64,000 nt of DNA, taken from NCBI GenBank assembly GCA_020631135.1, contig JAHDHU010000003.1, positions 8,717 to 72,716 on the forward strand. Direction: 5' to 3'. Position numbers and translations under genes: made by a program. Of the stretch, positions 9,233-19,051 are shown piece by piece. This DNA is from Saprospiraceae bacterium. GTDB taxonomy: Bacteria > Bacteroidota > Bacteroidia > Chitinophagales > Saprospiraceae. The first letter of the stretch is position 1; each line of letters opens with the position of its first letter. Under the pieces are notes generated by a model. It was not told the DNA's origin. It did not search any database and saw only the letters and a list, made by a program, of their open reading frames with translations.

Positions 9233-9240
9233 TCTTAATA

Positions 9241-9271
9241 AAAAGCCCCGATGATAAACGTCGGGGCTTTT
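9241..9271. terminator. Bidirectional rho-independent terminator
   Basis: The 11-bp stem AAAAGCCCCGA (9241-9251) pairs with TCGGGGCTTTT (9261-9271) around a 9-base loop, with T-rich sequence after it on both strands. It sits between two convergent genes whose stops are at 9232 and 9278. Confidence 0.92.
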
Positions 9272-9277
9272 ATTTTT

Positions 9278-12200
9278 TTACTTGGATAATACTACCCTTT
9301 CTACGATGCCCTTTCCAGAATTCTTATCTACCACATTGATCAAGTAAATTCCATCATGGAGATTAGAAAGATCTATCTTATCACTATTGTAAATTCTAGA
9401 AACCAATCTTCCTTCTAAATCAAAAATATTAACCACGTAATTTATCAAAGCAGATTTTTTGATAAATACATAATCCGAGGTAGGATTTGGAAATAATGTA
9501 ATCGATATTCCATCTATCTCATGTACTGCGGTAATAAAATCTAAACCGTCACAATTTTCATCAATTCCATTTCCTGGGATCTCTGTTGCTCCAGGATTGA
9601 TATCTGGATTGGTTTCGTCGCAATCTACATCTAGACCATATCCATCTCCATCTATATCATTGTCTAAAGTACTCGGATCACAGTCTTCGTCGATTCCGTT
9701 AAATAGAATTTCATCTTCCCCAGGATTGATATCTGGGTTTGTATCATCACAGTCCTCACCAATATCATAACCATCTCCGTCGGCATCGTCATCGTCCGTG
9801 TTAGGATCACAATCATCATCGATATCATTGTAAAACACTTCGCTCATTCCTGGGTTGATGTCAGCATTCATGTCATCACAATCGATTTCGTCAGTAAATC
9901 CATCACCATCTGCATCTATACCTGAACTTAAACATCCGAATGTTGCTTGGCCGTTGCCTTCTACGTTTGAGAGTGCATTACAATTTTCACTATCGTGTAC
10001 CAAAATAATTACATCAGGAAAATCTACGTTATTTACATAATCAAATTCAATACGACAAGAGTCCTTAGACCCGATTAAAACACCCATCTCTTCGGATGTA
10101 CTATTGTAGCTAAAAATCTTTATGTCTGTAGAAAAAAGCGCATCATCATATCCGTTGCAAAAATCGAAGAAGTAACTTACCCCATCCGTCAGTTCGCTTA
10201 CATAATACGCTTCGTTAGACCAAACTTGCCACGATGAAATAAAAGGCCCGTTAAAGCAATTACCTCCACCAGCAAAAATATCCCAAGGACCAGAAGAATA
10301 ATTATTACAATCGAGTAACTCATCCAAATCATCACAATTTTCGTCGATACCATTTCCAGCAATTTCTATTGCGTTGGGATTGATGTTTGCATCTTCATCA
10401 TTACAATCTTGAGCCAAAGCAAAGCCATCTCCATCCAAATCATCATCAGGAGTAGATGGGTCGCAATCATCATCGATACCGTTATAAGGGATTTCGTCTT
10501 GGTTCATATTGACATTTGGATCAAAATCATTGCAATCGTCTAAACAAGAAACTCCGTCATTGTCGTTATCTACACCTTCTGCACACAAATTAGCAGTATA
10601 CATTCCTCGACCATGCGTTGCCGCCAATACAAGGTTGTCCATTGGACGAAGGTCCATCATATCCACTCTTGTGGGCGCCATACCTGTACTATTATAGAAC
10701 CATTCTGTAGCATCCCCGTTAAGTTCATTGGTGCTCCAAACCCCAAGTTCGGTTGCCATCAAAATCGAGTTTGGATTTGTTGGATTAAATAAACCCCATC
10801 TTTTAGGAATAGCGGGTATATCTCCTGAGTGGTTTGCCCAATTGTCTCCATCATCTTCGCTCACAAAAACAGAGGGACTATTAAAATTAGATACCGTAAA
10901 CATGATGCGATCTGGATTATTGAGATCTACATCAATGTTACGTACATTTCCGTTGACAATGTGAAGCAGTTCATTACTTTGATTGTTTTGGAAAAAAGAA
11001 TCAATTCTTACGACCTTTCCACTGTTTGATCCAACATAAATTTTGGTAGGATCTGTTGGATGTGCTTTAATTGCCGTTACTCGTTCACTTGCAATTTCTG
11101 GAACATCAATTGAGTCTAAGTTTCCATTATATATATTAACAATCATTACTTTTCCGTTATTAGCACTTGTAAGCAAACAATCATGAACATCGTCATAATC
11201 CGTTGGATTAATAAAATAACGTTGAACATTTCCAGGGACAAAGTATCTATTTGAGCTAGCCCAAGAATTAAGAGTCACGTGATAAGAAGCGTTTTGATTC
11301 GAAGTAATCTGAATATTTGGATCATCTCTGTCAATATGACAATATGCCCCATCTCCTCCAGTTACTTCAAAAGTAGAATTCATCCCACTGTTCTGAAAAA
11401 GATGGCTGCCATTGTCCTGAGTGCCTCCCAAAAACCAATTTTCATCTGTTGGGTGAAGAGCACAAGCATAAAATTGGATGGTATTGTAATCTTGTCCTTT
11501 CCATTTGATGTCTGGCATTGAAGATGAAGCATTTGTTGTGATATAAACTCCACCATCATTAGAAAACATTGCGATGTCTTCAGATCCTGGTAGGTACATG
11601 GCGTTATGCTGATCTGCGTGAACATATTGAATACCTTGTCCACCAAACCATTGAGATATCTGTTCCCAAGTCTCACCTCCATCTTCAGATAATAACAAAT
11701 CTACACCTCCTATGAATAATCTATTTGGATTTGTTGGATCAATAGTAATACTCAAATCATACCAAGCTTGATTTCTTGAAAACCAATCCATTCCTATTGC
11801 AGATGGAGCTGGAAGTATTTCCCAATTTTTGCCACCATCCGATGTTTTGGCTATTTGCTCAACTGCATTGCTAGCATTTGCCTTTAGAATATAAACTACA
11901 TTCGGATCAGATTTAGAAACATCTAATTCCATTCTTTCAGGCAAATATCCCGGTAACTCGATGTACTCCCATGAATCTCCATTGTCCTTAGATATATACA
12001 ATCCATCACTCGACCCGAAACCCATACAGGCGTATAAAGTTCCATCACCTGCCAAATCTAAATCTGCAGCTCGCTCAGAAAAACCAAAAAAACCATTACC
12101 TAAAGCTTTTACCCAAGTTTCTCCACGATCTCTTGAAACCTGAATTCCCCCATCTCTCGTACATGCAAAAACTTTATCTCCAGATACTAAAACCCTTTGG

Positions 12201-12802
12201 ACATATCGAAAAATAAAGTTATTGGTAGATTCTAATCTTTCCCAATTTACCCCTCCATCTACACTTCTGTACACGCCATCTCCAGTATAGGCATCTCCAT
12301 TAAACCAACCTTCACCAGTTCCTACATACATTAAATCCGAATCATTCGGATCGATTGCGATCGAAGAAATTGCCGCATTTCCTGTATAGGTCTTTATCTC
12401 TTCCCATTGGTAATCAGAAGAAAGCGCATTGGTCAACTTCCAAAGACCACCTGCTACACCTCCTGCCCAAATTGTGTTTCCACTCGGATCTTTAGGATCA
12501 AAAACAATGGCACGTGTACGTCCTCCAAAATTATCTGGGCCACGTTCTTCCCAATTGAGGGTATTGGTAGATTTCAATTGATTTTCGATCAATTGCTTTT
12601 TGAAATCATAGATTTTTCCTCGTGGAATTTTATTGGTTTGCGGATCACGAGTCATTTCAAATTCTTGTTCTGCCATTGCGTGCATGGCCGCCTGCTTTGA
12701 CATTTTTTTGTACGGCTTGTCTTCTTTAAAATCGATGTTTAGACCAGCTAAACCCAAAAGAAAAATAATCACTATTGTAAAAATCCAGAATTTGATTTTC
12801 AT
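9278..12802 (-). CDS. T9SS-exported BNR/VPS10-like beta-propeller protein with MopE-type repeats
   Basis: A 1174-residue surface protein. A signal peptide or anchor (MKIKFWIFTIVIIFLLGLAG) is followed by about 700 residues of sortilin/BNR-like propeller. Asp-box-like turns recur (GVYRSVDGGVNWERL, ISKDNGDSWEYI, LSEDGGETWEQI, VSEDDGDNWANH), each preceded by WxGxGxG or DP(N/T)xP elements. Then come five MopE-type acidic repeats (D-C-N/D-D...N-P...E-I...NGIDEDCD). The first two are coded at about 10320-10550 and the last three at about 9540-9910, separated by a 110-residue Cys-containing insert. A type A T9SS sorting domain ends the protein (SITLFPNPTSDYVF, LSNLHDGIYLINV). The MopE-type repeats resemble thrombospondin type 3 repeats and should bind calcium. 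Such proteins are usually surface-exposed; substrate is unknown. Confidence 0.87.
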   Translation of the reverse strand: MKIKFWIFTIVIIFLLGLAGLNIDFKEDKPYKKMSKQAAMHAMAEQEFEMTRDPQTNKIPRGKIYDFKKQLIENQLKSTNTLNWEERGPDNFGGRTRAIVFDPKDPSGNTIWAGGVAGGLWKLTNALSSDYQWEEIKTYTGNAAISSIAIDPNDSDLMYVGTGEGWFNGDAYTGDGVYRSVDGGVNWERLESTNNFIFRYVQRVLVSGDKVFACTRDGGIQVSRDRGETWVKALGNGFFGFSERAADLDLAGDGTLYACMGFGSSDGLYISKDNGDSWEYIELPGYLPERMELDVSKSDPNVVYILKANASNAVEQIAKTSDGGKNWEILPAPSAIGMDWFSRNQAWYDLSITIDPTNPNRLFIGGVDLLLSEDGGETWEQISQWFGGQGIQYVHADQHNAMYLPGSEDIAMFSNDGGVYITTNASSSMPDIKWKGQDYNTIQFYACALHPTDENWFLGGTQDNGSHLFQNSGMNSTFEVTGGDGAYCHIDRDDPNIQITSNQNASYHVTLNSWASSNRYFVPGNVQRYFINPTDYDDVHDCLLTSANNGKVMIVNIYNGNLDSIDVPEIASERVTAIKAHPTDPTKIYVGSNSGKVVRIDSFFQNNQSNELLHIVNGNVRNIDVDLNNPDRIMFTVSNFNSPSVFVSEDDGDNWANHSGDIPAIPKRWGLFNPTNPNSILMATELGVWSTNELNGDATEWFYNSTGMAPTRVDMMDLRPMDNLVLAATHGRGMYTANLCAEGVDNDNDGVSCLDDCNDFDPNVNMNQDEIPYNGIDDDCDPSTPDDDLDGDGFALAQDCNDEDANINPNAIEIAGNGIDENCDDLDELLDCNNYSSGPWDIFAGGGNCFNGPFISSWQVWSNEAYYVSELTDGVSYFFDFCNGYDDALFSTDIKIFSYNSTSEEMGVLIGSKDSCRIEFDYVNNVDFPDVIILVHDSENCNALSNVEGNGQATFGCLSSGIDADGDGFTDEIDCDDMNADINPGMSEVFYNDIDDDCDPNTDDDDADGDGYDIGEDCDDTNPDINPGEDEILFNGIDEDCDPSTLDNDIDGDGYGLDVDCDETNPDINPGATEIPGNGIDENCDGLDFITAVHEIDGISITLFPNPTSDYVFIKKSALINYVVNIFDLEGRLVSRIYNSDKIDLSNLHDGIYLINVVDKNSGKGIVERVVLSK

Positions 12803-12898
12803 AAAATTGTTGGTTTAAAAAAATTAAAGATAGCTCTAAAGAGATATGCTTTAAGATTATATTGCTTATTGTGTCCTATTGGATACACGTCTTTCTAA

Positions 12899-14077
12899 TC
12901 AGATTAACCGATTTATTTTAGCATTGTTCAATATTGGATTGTCATCCACGATCTCCGCATCTAAATGTAAAAGTCCAGGTATTTTGCCAGTTTCGAGACT
13001 GCCCAATTCGTCATCATAAGACAAGGCCTCGGCTCCATTTAAAGTTGCCCATTTTAACAACACTTCGAATGGTATATAGCTTTTATACTTTTTTATGGTT
13101 TTCAATTCTTCCAATACAGACAATTGCCAATTGGAAGTGAGGCTATCAGTCCCAATGGTCATTTTCGCATCATGATCTATAAACGCACTGTAATCTGGCA
13201 AACTGTTTTCGATGTAAAGATTTGCGTTTGCACAGGTAGCCCAATACACTTTATCACTCCACGCATTCGCGAATGCAATATCCTCATCACTCGTCATGGT
13301 GTTATGAACCAACAAAGTTTTTTGGGCTGGGTCCATATTGGCTAAGGCGTAATGAAGAGAGTTTTTTCCGGTCGCTTCGAATGCTAAATCGATCCCAAAA
13401 TTTTTGTAAAAATCATAAAAAGCACCTTTCCCATTTAAAAACATTTCTGTTTCAGCAGAGGTTTCTTGGTTGTGAATACTCACTGTCGAATTAGGAGCAT
13501 TCTTATCTCGAATAAATTTAAACAAATCAGTACCTACGCTATAAGGTGCGTGTGGAACAAATGACTTTTTGTTTTTTCCTTCGGTAGATTGTCCCTCAAA
13601 AACTGGTTTATATTGGTTTAGTGTACTTTCATACATTGCTGCTTGCATAAAGTCAAACATCTCGACAAAAGTGTAGTAAGCAATTTTGCTTTTAGATTTT
13701 ACCTCGGCAGTATCCAAAGCATTGGAAATATCTCCAACAGCCATAATGCCCTGGTCCCACATTTCTTGATCTGCATTTTTGATGGCATCCTGGATTTGTT
13801 CCTGAGGAAAATTTCGAAATTTTACGACACTGCTAATAAATGGTATGAGACCTGTCCCGGTATCGACCAAGTTTTTCATATGTGACAATTCCAAATGGCA
13901 GTGTGTGTTGATAAAACCGGGTATCAATGCGCCTTTTAATTTTTTTACGCCATCCGGCGAATGGGATTCTGCTTTGGAAACTTCCAAAATTTTTCCATTG
14001 TCATCGGCTATCACCAAACCATTTTTTATCGGTTTTGTATTGACAGGAAATACGATATCAGCAGAATATTTTTGCAT
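12899..14077 (-). CDS. Amidohydrolase family metal-dependent deaminase (TrzN/MtaD/SsnA-like)
   Basis: A 392-residue cytoplasmic TIM-barrel hydrolase. The metal-binding HxH sits in GFINTHCHLELSHM (about residue 58); further metal and catalytic elements are HAPYSVG (about 178), SIHNQETSAE (about 202), LVHNT (about 258) and IGTDSLTSN (about 309). This set is typical of chlorohydrolase or deaminase subfamilies that act on purine-like or pterin-like substrates. The HCHLELS form is also found in aminodeoxyfutalosine deaminases of the alternative menaquinone pathway, but no other menaquinone gene is near, so the substrate is unassigned. Its ATG overlaps the stop of the DUF1015 gene (TAATG), so the two are translationally coupled. 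Confidence 0.8.
   Translation of the reverse strand: MQKYSADIVFPVNTKPIKNGLVIADDNGKILEVSKAESHSPDGVKKLKGALIPGFINTHCHLELSHMKNLVDTGTGLIPFISSVVKFRNFPQEQIQDAIKNADQEMWDQGIMAVGDISNALDTAEVKSKSKIAYYTFVEMFDFMQAAMYESTLNQYKPVFEGQSTEGKNKKSFVPHAPYSVGTDLFKFIRDKNAPNSTVSIHNQETSAETEMFLNGKGAFYDFYKNFGIDLAFEATGKNSLHYALANMDPAQKTLLVHNTMTSDEDIAFANAWSDKVYWATCANANLYIENSLPDYSAFIDHDAKMTIGTDSLTSNWQLSVLEELKTIKKYKSYIPFEVLLKWATLNGAEALSYDDELGSLETGKIPGLLHLDAEIVDDNPILNNAKINRLI
13263..13276. repeat. Palindrome GCATTCGCGAATGC (copy 1)
   Basis: A perfect 14-bp palindrome inside the amidohydrolase coding sequence. Its 12-bp core CATTCGCGAATG recurs at 37666-37677 and 41767-41778. Confidence 0.6.
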
Positions 14078-15183
14078 TACAGTTCTTCCGAGATTAATCC
14101 ATTTTTCAATCTTGGTTCGAACCAGGTGCTCTTTGGCGGCAAGCTAAGTTTTTGTTGCGCTACTTTTTTAAGTTCTTCTTTGTGAACTGGGTAGATGAAA
14201 AATGCTGCTTTTTTAAAATCTGAATTGACCAAATTTATGACGACTTCTTCCTCCTTCACACCCTCTATGTATTTTATCTTATCAGTTTGCTTCACGTCTT
14301 TAATCCCGAGGATCTCATTAAAGACATGTTTGTCCAAAAGTTCCGCGTCTAAAACAACATCTTGTTTTTTATATTGATTCAGCACTTCTTTTTTCCACTT
14401 CAATAAAATCCATTCTCCATTGATGTAAACAACTATTTCAAATTTTGAACTGGGTTTCGCAGGAGATTTTAAAATTTTAATCTTGAAATACTTCGTCAGC
14501 TCAACTATAAATCTTGTTGGACTCATTAGATCAAAAACATCCACCACCCTATTAAAGTCATGAATATCTAATTCTGAAAAAGGGAAGAAAGCCGTCAGCA
14601 AGCTTTTTCTATTCGTTTCTAGGGAAGTTAGTTTTCCAGATTTTTGAAGATTTAAAAACACAGCTCTTCGATGGTGACCATCAGCCAAATAAGCCTCTTC
14701 AATTTTTGCAAATTGATTGATCAATTTTTGCATTTGATTGCCATCCGAGATTTGATAAAATCTATGCTCAATTCCACTGTCTTCCAATTTAACTTGGAAG
14801 TGAGGCTTTTGATTTTTAACAATTTTATTAACTAAATTATCTATCGCTTTGGTATTATCGTAAGCAACTAGAATGGGTTTGATAATCGCCTCTCGATCCA
14901 AGATAAGCTCCATTGTGATTTGCCGCTTATATGCTAATGTTTTTTCATGTATGAGAATCTTCTCTTCCTTATAATCTTCCAAATCGGCGGATGCCACAAT
15001 TCCTTTATAGTGTCGACCATTTTTTATAATCTCATGAACATATAAGGCATCAACGGAAGAACGCTTAAAAAATCCCTTTTCCTTGTATTTAGAATATTGA
15101 TTCTTAACAGATTTAATAAATGAATCTGATGAAGCCACTAGCTTCATTTCGGGATATATTGCTTGAAAAGGAAAAATCTTCAT
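14077..15183 (-). CDS. DUF1015 family protein
   Basis: A 368-residue protein that begins MKIFPFQAIYP, as members of DUF1015 (SerC-neighbour family) usually do, and carries the conserved LADGHHRRAVF motif near residue 168. The function of the family is not established; members often lie next to serine biosynthesis or 2-hydroxyacid dehydrogenase genes and have been suggested to be kinase- or phosphatase-like. Here it is instead coupled to the amidohydrolase gene by a one-base stop/start overlap. The protein is shorter than the usual 400-430 residues and lacks the common RVTHD-type segment, so this may be a divergent subgroup. Confidence 0.8.
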   Translation of the reverse strand: MKIFPFQAIYPEMKLVASSDSFIKSVKNQYSKYKEKGFFKRSSVDALYVHEIIKNGRHYKGIVASADLEDYKEEKILIHEKTLAYKRQITMELILDREAIIKPILVAYDNTKAIDNLVNKIVKNQKPHFQVKLEDSGIEHRFYQISDGNQMQKLINQFAKIEEAYLADGHHRRAVFLNLQKSGKLTSLETNRKSLLTAFFPFSELDIHDFNRVVDVFDLMSPTRFIVELTKYFKIKILKSPAKPSSKFEIVVYINGEWILLKWKKEVLNQYKKQDVVLDAELLDKHVFNEILGIKDVKQTDKIKYIEGVKEEEVVINLVNSDFKKAAFFIYPVHKEELKKVAQQKLSLPPKSTWFEPRLKNGLISEEL

Positions 15184-15234
15184 TATCGGTTTAAAGCTTA
15201 TACAAATGAAGGCTAAAAAAATGCCAAAATGAAA

Positions 15235-15735
15235 TTATCTCACCATTTTGAGATAAGTTCCAAACAACCAATTGGTTTTGGAGTCTAGCAAATTATTGAG
15301 GGCTCCATCGGCTTTATTCGAAAACAACCTCAATTCTTGCACTACTTTGCAAAATTCTTTTGATTCATTACAGAGTCCCTGTACTTGAGAAATCTCATCC
15401 AATAAGTTTACCAAAGGGTCTAATTCTTTCTTCTTTCTTTGATCAACAATACATCTAAAAATTTCCCAAAAATCTTTGACTGCATTGAAGTAATCCTTTC
15501 GATCCCCTTTCACATCTACTTTGTTGATCAAGCCCCATGCAACAAGATTTCGAATATTATTATTGGCATTTCCACGGCTAATTTCTAGTTGAGCCATGAT
15601 TTCATCTGCATTTAAGGCCTTAGGTGACATTAAAAGCAATGCATGAATTTGACCCATGGTTTTGGTAATGCCCCAGTTTAGACCAAGCTCTCCCCAAGAA
15701 TCTATAAATTTTTCTTTGCCATCGGTATAATTCAT
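15235..15735 (-). CDS. GbsR/MarR-family transcriptional regulator
   Basis: A 166-residue DNA-binding protein. Residues 15-85 form a winged helix-turn-helix: WGITKTMGQIHALLLMSPKALNADEIMAQLEISRGNANNNIRNLVAWGLI, in which the ISRGNANNNIRNL element is the recognition helix typical of GbsR-type regulators. The following KGDRKDYFNAVKDFWEIF is the wing and dimer helix. Relatives in other bacteria repress osmoprotectant or lipid/carotenoid genes; the target here is unknown. It stands alone, between the DUF1015 gene and gcvT on the same strand, with an 80-base gap upstream that could hold its own promoter and operator. Confidence 0.85.
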   Translation of the reverse strand: MNYTDGKEKFIDSWGELGLNWGITKTMGQIHALLLMSPKALNADEIMAQLEISRGNANNNIRNLVAWGLINKVDVKGDRKDYFNAVKDFWEIFRCIVDQRKKKELDPLVNLLDEISQVQGLCNESKEFCKVVQELRLFSNKADGALNNLLDSKTNWLFGTYLKMVR

Positions 15736-15814
15736 AATTCATTGCTTTTGCTATGCTTTGAATAGTATTGAGGCCAAAATTGTTTAAATATTATCTCAAC
15801 AAATATTGCTAAGC

Positions 15815-16918
15815 TTAGATTTCTACAAATGGCACTTTACAAATTGTAGCGTTTAAAATACGCTTTCCTGCTTGTATTTTAATCATTGTACCTACCTGTC
15901 TATTCGCAATATTTACATAACCCATTCCGATAGGATATTCTAAACTAGGCGATAAGGTACCTGAAGTCACATTACCAATGCAATTCATTTCCGTATCAAA
16001 AATCGGGTAATCTTTTCTTGGAACTCTTCTATCATCTACCTTGAATCCAACCAATCTTCTTTGTAAACCTTTGCGCTTATGGGCTTTTATGATTTCTTTA
16101 GAAGAAAAGTCATCAGTCTTTTTCAATTTAGTTATCCAGCCGAGCCCTGCGTCAAGAGGCGAAGTGGTATCATCTATATCATTGCCATAAAGACAATAAC
16201 CCATTTCTAAACGAAGTGTATCTCGAGCTCCCAATCCAACCGGTTTGAGTTGGTCATCTAATGCTAAAATGCGCTCCCATAATTCGACCGCTTTATCAGC
16301 ATCGAGGTAAAGCTCTAAGCCTCCCGATCCGGTGTATCCCGTTGCAGAAATCAAAACATTTTCTATCCCAGCAAAAGTACCTTTAGTAAATGTGTAAAAC
16401 TTTATTGCAGCTAAATCGACATCCGTCAATAACTGTAAGAGAGAAACCACCTTCGGACCTTGTACTGCTAAAAGAGCAGTTTTATCTGAGATATTTATTA
16501 ATCTAGTGTCGAAAGTATTTTTCGCCAAAATCCAATTCCAATCTTTTTTGATATTGGCACCATTTACGACGAGCATAAATGCTTGCTCACCTTCACTACA
16601 ATTGTCTTCAGCCAATCGATAAACCAACATGTCATCAACTATACCACCAGAATCATTAGGCAAACACGAATATTGAGCATCGCCAATCTTTAACTTACTA
16701 GCATCATTTGAACTAATACTTTGGACCAAATCCAAAGCTTCTTTCCCTTTTACGATAAATTCTCCCATATGGGATACATCAAACATTCCGGCAAAATTTC
16801 TAACAGCTAAATGTTCTTCACGAATATTGGTATAGTAAACCGGCATTTCAAATCCTGCAAATTCAACTATTCGTGCTTTTAAATCTACATGCTTCTGATA
16901 AAGAGGTGTTCGTTGCAT
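15815..16918 (-). CDS. gcvT: Glycine cleavage system aminomethyltransferase (T protein)
   Basis: A 367-residue enzyme of normal length. It transfers the methylene group from aminomethyl-lipoyl H-protein to tetrahydrofolate and releases ammonia. Family elements are MFDVSHMGEF (about residue 45), the LxNGAN substrate loop, TGYTGSGGLELY (about 191), and the C-terminal barrel with GxVTSGTLSPSLEYPIGMGYV. The start ATG overlaps the stop of the upstream HEAT/cyclophilin gene (TAATG), so gcvT is translated from that message. The P and H proteins are not in the window. Confidence 0.93.
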   Translation of the reverse strand: MQRTPLYQKHVDLKARIVEFAGFEMPVYYTNIREEHLAVRNFAGMFDVSHMGEFIVKGKEALDLVQSISSNDASKLKIGDAQYSCLPNDSGGIVDDMLVYRLAEDNCSEGEQAFMLVVNGANIKKDWNWILAKNTFDTRLINISDKTALLAVQGPKVVSLLQLLTDVDLAAIKFYTFTKGTFAGIENVLISATGYTGSGGLELYLDADKAVELWERILALDDQLKPVGLGARDTLRLEMGYCLYGNDIDDTTSPLDAGLGWITKLKKTDDFSSKEIIKAHKRKGLQRRLVGFKVDDRRVPRKDYPIFDTEMNCIGNVTSGTLSPSLEYPIGMGYVNIANRQVGTMIKIQAGKRILNATICKVPFVEI

Positions 16919-18918
16919 TATTTAGTTATGATTACGTCTAAAATTTTATCTCCTGGCAATATCGAGTGGACCACATCCATTCCATCATTTACCTTTCCAA
17001 ATATTGTATACCTCCCATCCAAATGTGGTGTAGGAGAATGTGTAATAAAAAACTGAGTGCCTTCAGTATGCAAGCCAGCCCTTGCCATACCTACATACCC
17101 TTCATCGTTATAATAAACTGGTGGCAATTCAGTTCGAATTGAATAATCCAAACTACCATATCCATCCCCTCTTGGACAACCTCCCTGGATCACAAAATTA
17201 GGAACAACCCTATGAAAGTTTTTGTTATCATAATAATTTGATTCGGATAGTTTTACAAAATTGGCAACCGAACCTGGAGCTAATTTCGGAAAAGGATTAA
17301 AAGAAATATTTCCTTGAGATGTCTTAATTACGATATTGGCGGTATCAGTAATTTCATTGATTACATTCCAAACTATTGGATTATTGAATGCCAATTTTTT
17401 CGCCTCAAAAGTTTCTCCTTTGAGCAGGCTAATGGCCTTTTGTAATTTATTGTATGTCTCTATTTGTTTTGGAAGCTCCAATTTATTTCTAGCCTCGATA
17501 AGGTAACTGGTTTCTGTCATGATATCCGCCAATTTGGTTTCAGGATCCACAATCATATCACCAATCACTGCCAGCATCCCCGAATCACCGGTCTTCAAAA
17601 CGTTTAACAAAATATCTGCAATTTCCCTTCTTTTAAATATGTGCCTCGACTTGTGTGTTTTGATAAATAATGGACTTTTAAGCATTTGGTGCAAAGCTTC
17701 CATGGCTGTTGTCGAAACCGATTTATCCTTCGCTTCTTTAATGATTTTTTCGAGCAACAAAAACGAATTAGGTTCATGACCCAATGCCTTAATGTAAGCT
17801 ACTTTTTCTTGTGCTGATTTGGCATCTTTAATTTTTTGTTGGAGTTCTTCACTCAACTTCCTTCTTGTGTTGTTAAAATAATGAGGAAGATTAATACTTA
17901 CCGACTCGTATAGTTTACCGTTTACTCTAAAATCTAAAGAATCGTTAATTAAGGTTTTATAAAAACTCGCATCATTAGGGTTTCCGGCATTGCATAAAAA
18001 TTGAGCAGCCGTTAATGAAACATGTGGATTTTTATCTTTGAGTAATTCTAAAACTTTATCCACAGATTTTATGTAAGGGTGTGACTCTAAGGATCTAATA
18101 ATATTTACCAAAACTCGATAATCTTTTTCTGTGCTCAATTGATTGATTAAGTAAGAATGGATTTCTCGATCTTGAGTCTTGGCCATTGCTCTAGCAATTG
18201 CCATTCGAATATTCGGATCTGGATCAGATGTAAGAAATTTTATCAATTGAAATTTCTTGTTTTCTATATTTATTTCTTTCGCTCGTGCCAAATAATTAGC
18301 TGCCAGAATCCTCACTTCCTGTGGAAAGCCAGTATCCAAAACAAAAGAGATCATTCGATCTGTCCCGGTTTGAACAGTCATGTCTCGTAAGGCAAATTGA
18401 TATATTCCTCTCGCCTGGCCCAAGAGTAAAAAATTATCTGTTTTTCGATAGGTAGATATGGTCGCCAATGCATCCAACATTTTTTGCGATCCCGTTTTTC
18501 CAATCCCTTCCAAAATATTAGCGTTGAGAGGATTGTTAATGTCTAGCGTATCTTTGTTTTTAAATGCCGCAATGAGATAAGGCTCTGCACTTTCCTTTTT
18601 TAGTTGACCCATACTAAAAGCAGCAGCAGCCCTAACATCCAAATTAGGGTGGGACAATAGTTGGTTTAAAGAGTCTAAATCAGCCAATTCTGGATTCGAC
18701 GAAAAAGCCAAAGCAGCTAAATAAGCGTAAGTGGAATTGTTTCCGTTTAGATACATTAACAAGCTGTCTTTTTTTTGTTCATCTTGTAATCTAAATACCC
18801 TTTTTACCTCTTCATTATCTAAAGCAATATCTACATTTTCGCTGCTGCGATCGAATGCAGGTACACAGGCATTTATAATCAGGCAAATCAGAAGTAAATA
18901 ACGGATCGTTCTACTCAT
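16918..18918 (-). CDS. Lipoprotein with HEAT repeats fused to a cyclophilin-type peptidyl-prolyl isomerase
   Basis: Starting at ATG 18918 (an in-frame start at 18933 is less good) the protein has 666 residues. A lipoprotein signal ends LICLIINAC with Cys18, so it should be membrane-anchored in the periplasm. Residues 35-440 are HEAT/PBS-lyase-like helical repeats (VRAAAAFSMGQLKKESAEPYL; PNIRMAIARAMAKTQDREIHSYL; PHVSLTAAQFLCNAGNP). After a helical linker, residues 505-666 form a complete cyclophilin domain with catalytic FHRVVPNFVIQGG and the GTQFFIT strand. Cyclophilins catalyse proline cis-trans isomerisation of folding proteins; the repeats may hold client proteins. Coupling to gcvT has no obvious meaning. 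A -7 promoter element lies at 18941-18948. Confidence 0.88.
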   Translation of the reverse strand: MSRTIRYLLLICLIINACVPAFDRSSENVDIALDNEEVKRVFRLQDEQKKDSLLMYLNGNNSTYAYLAALAFSSNPELADLDSLNQLLSHPNLDVRAAAAFSMGQLKKESAEPYLIAAFKNKDTLDINNPLNANILEGIGKTGSQKMLDALATISTYRKTDNFLLLGQARGIYQFALRDMTVQTGTDRMISFVLDTGFPQEVRILAANYLARAKEINIENKKFQLIKFLTSDPDPNIRMAIARAMAKTQDREIHSYLINQLSTEKDYRVLVNIIRSLESHPYIKSVDKVLELLKDKNPHVSLTAAQFLCNAGNPNDASFYKTLINDSLDFRVNGKLYESVSINLPHYFNNTRRKLSEELQQKIKDAKSAQEKVAYIKALGHEPNSFLLLEKIIKEAKDKSVSTTAMEALHQMLKSPLFIKTHKSRHIFKRREIADILLNVLKTGDSGMLAVIGDMIVDPETKLADIMTETSYLIEARNKLELPKQIETYNKLQKAISLLKGETFEAKKLAFNNPIVWNVINEITDTANIVIKTSQGNISFNPFPKLAPGSVANFVKLSESNYYDNKNFHRVVPNFVIQGGCPRGDGYGSLDYSIRTELPPVYYNDEGYVGMARAGLHTEGTQFFITHSPTPHLDGRYTIFGKVNDGMDVVHSILPGDKILDVIITK

Positions 18919-18940
18919 AATAATCTTAGTCAAAATGAAG

Positions 18941-18948
18941 CAAAAGTA
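18941..18948 (-). promoter_or_regulatory. Candidate Bacteroidota -7 element TACTTTTG
   Basis: An exact TAnnTTTG match on the minus strand, 22 bases upstream of the HEAT/cyclophilin lipoprotein ATG at 18918. It predicts a short leader of about 17 bases and supports the later start. No convincing -33 TTTG is visible. Confidence 0.45.
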
Positions 18949-19051
18949 TATAATCTACTTATTTATTGAATGAGATTCTAAGGATATTAGTGCTTAAGAA
19001 ATTCGATTCTTCTAGATGTGCAGATTCGAATTCAATTCATACTTAAACAAA

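Noticed and set aside
9855-12818. Several plus-strand frames of 60-100 residues within the propeller gene
   Set aside because: They are antisense shadows of a clear coding sequence with repeat motifs and no start signals.
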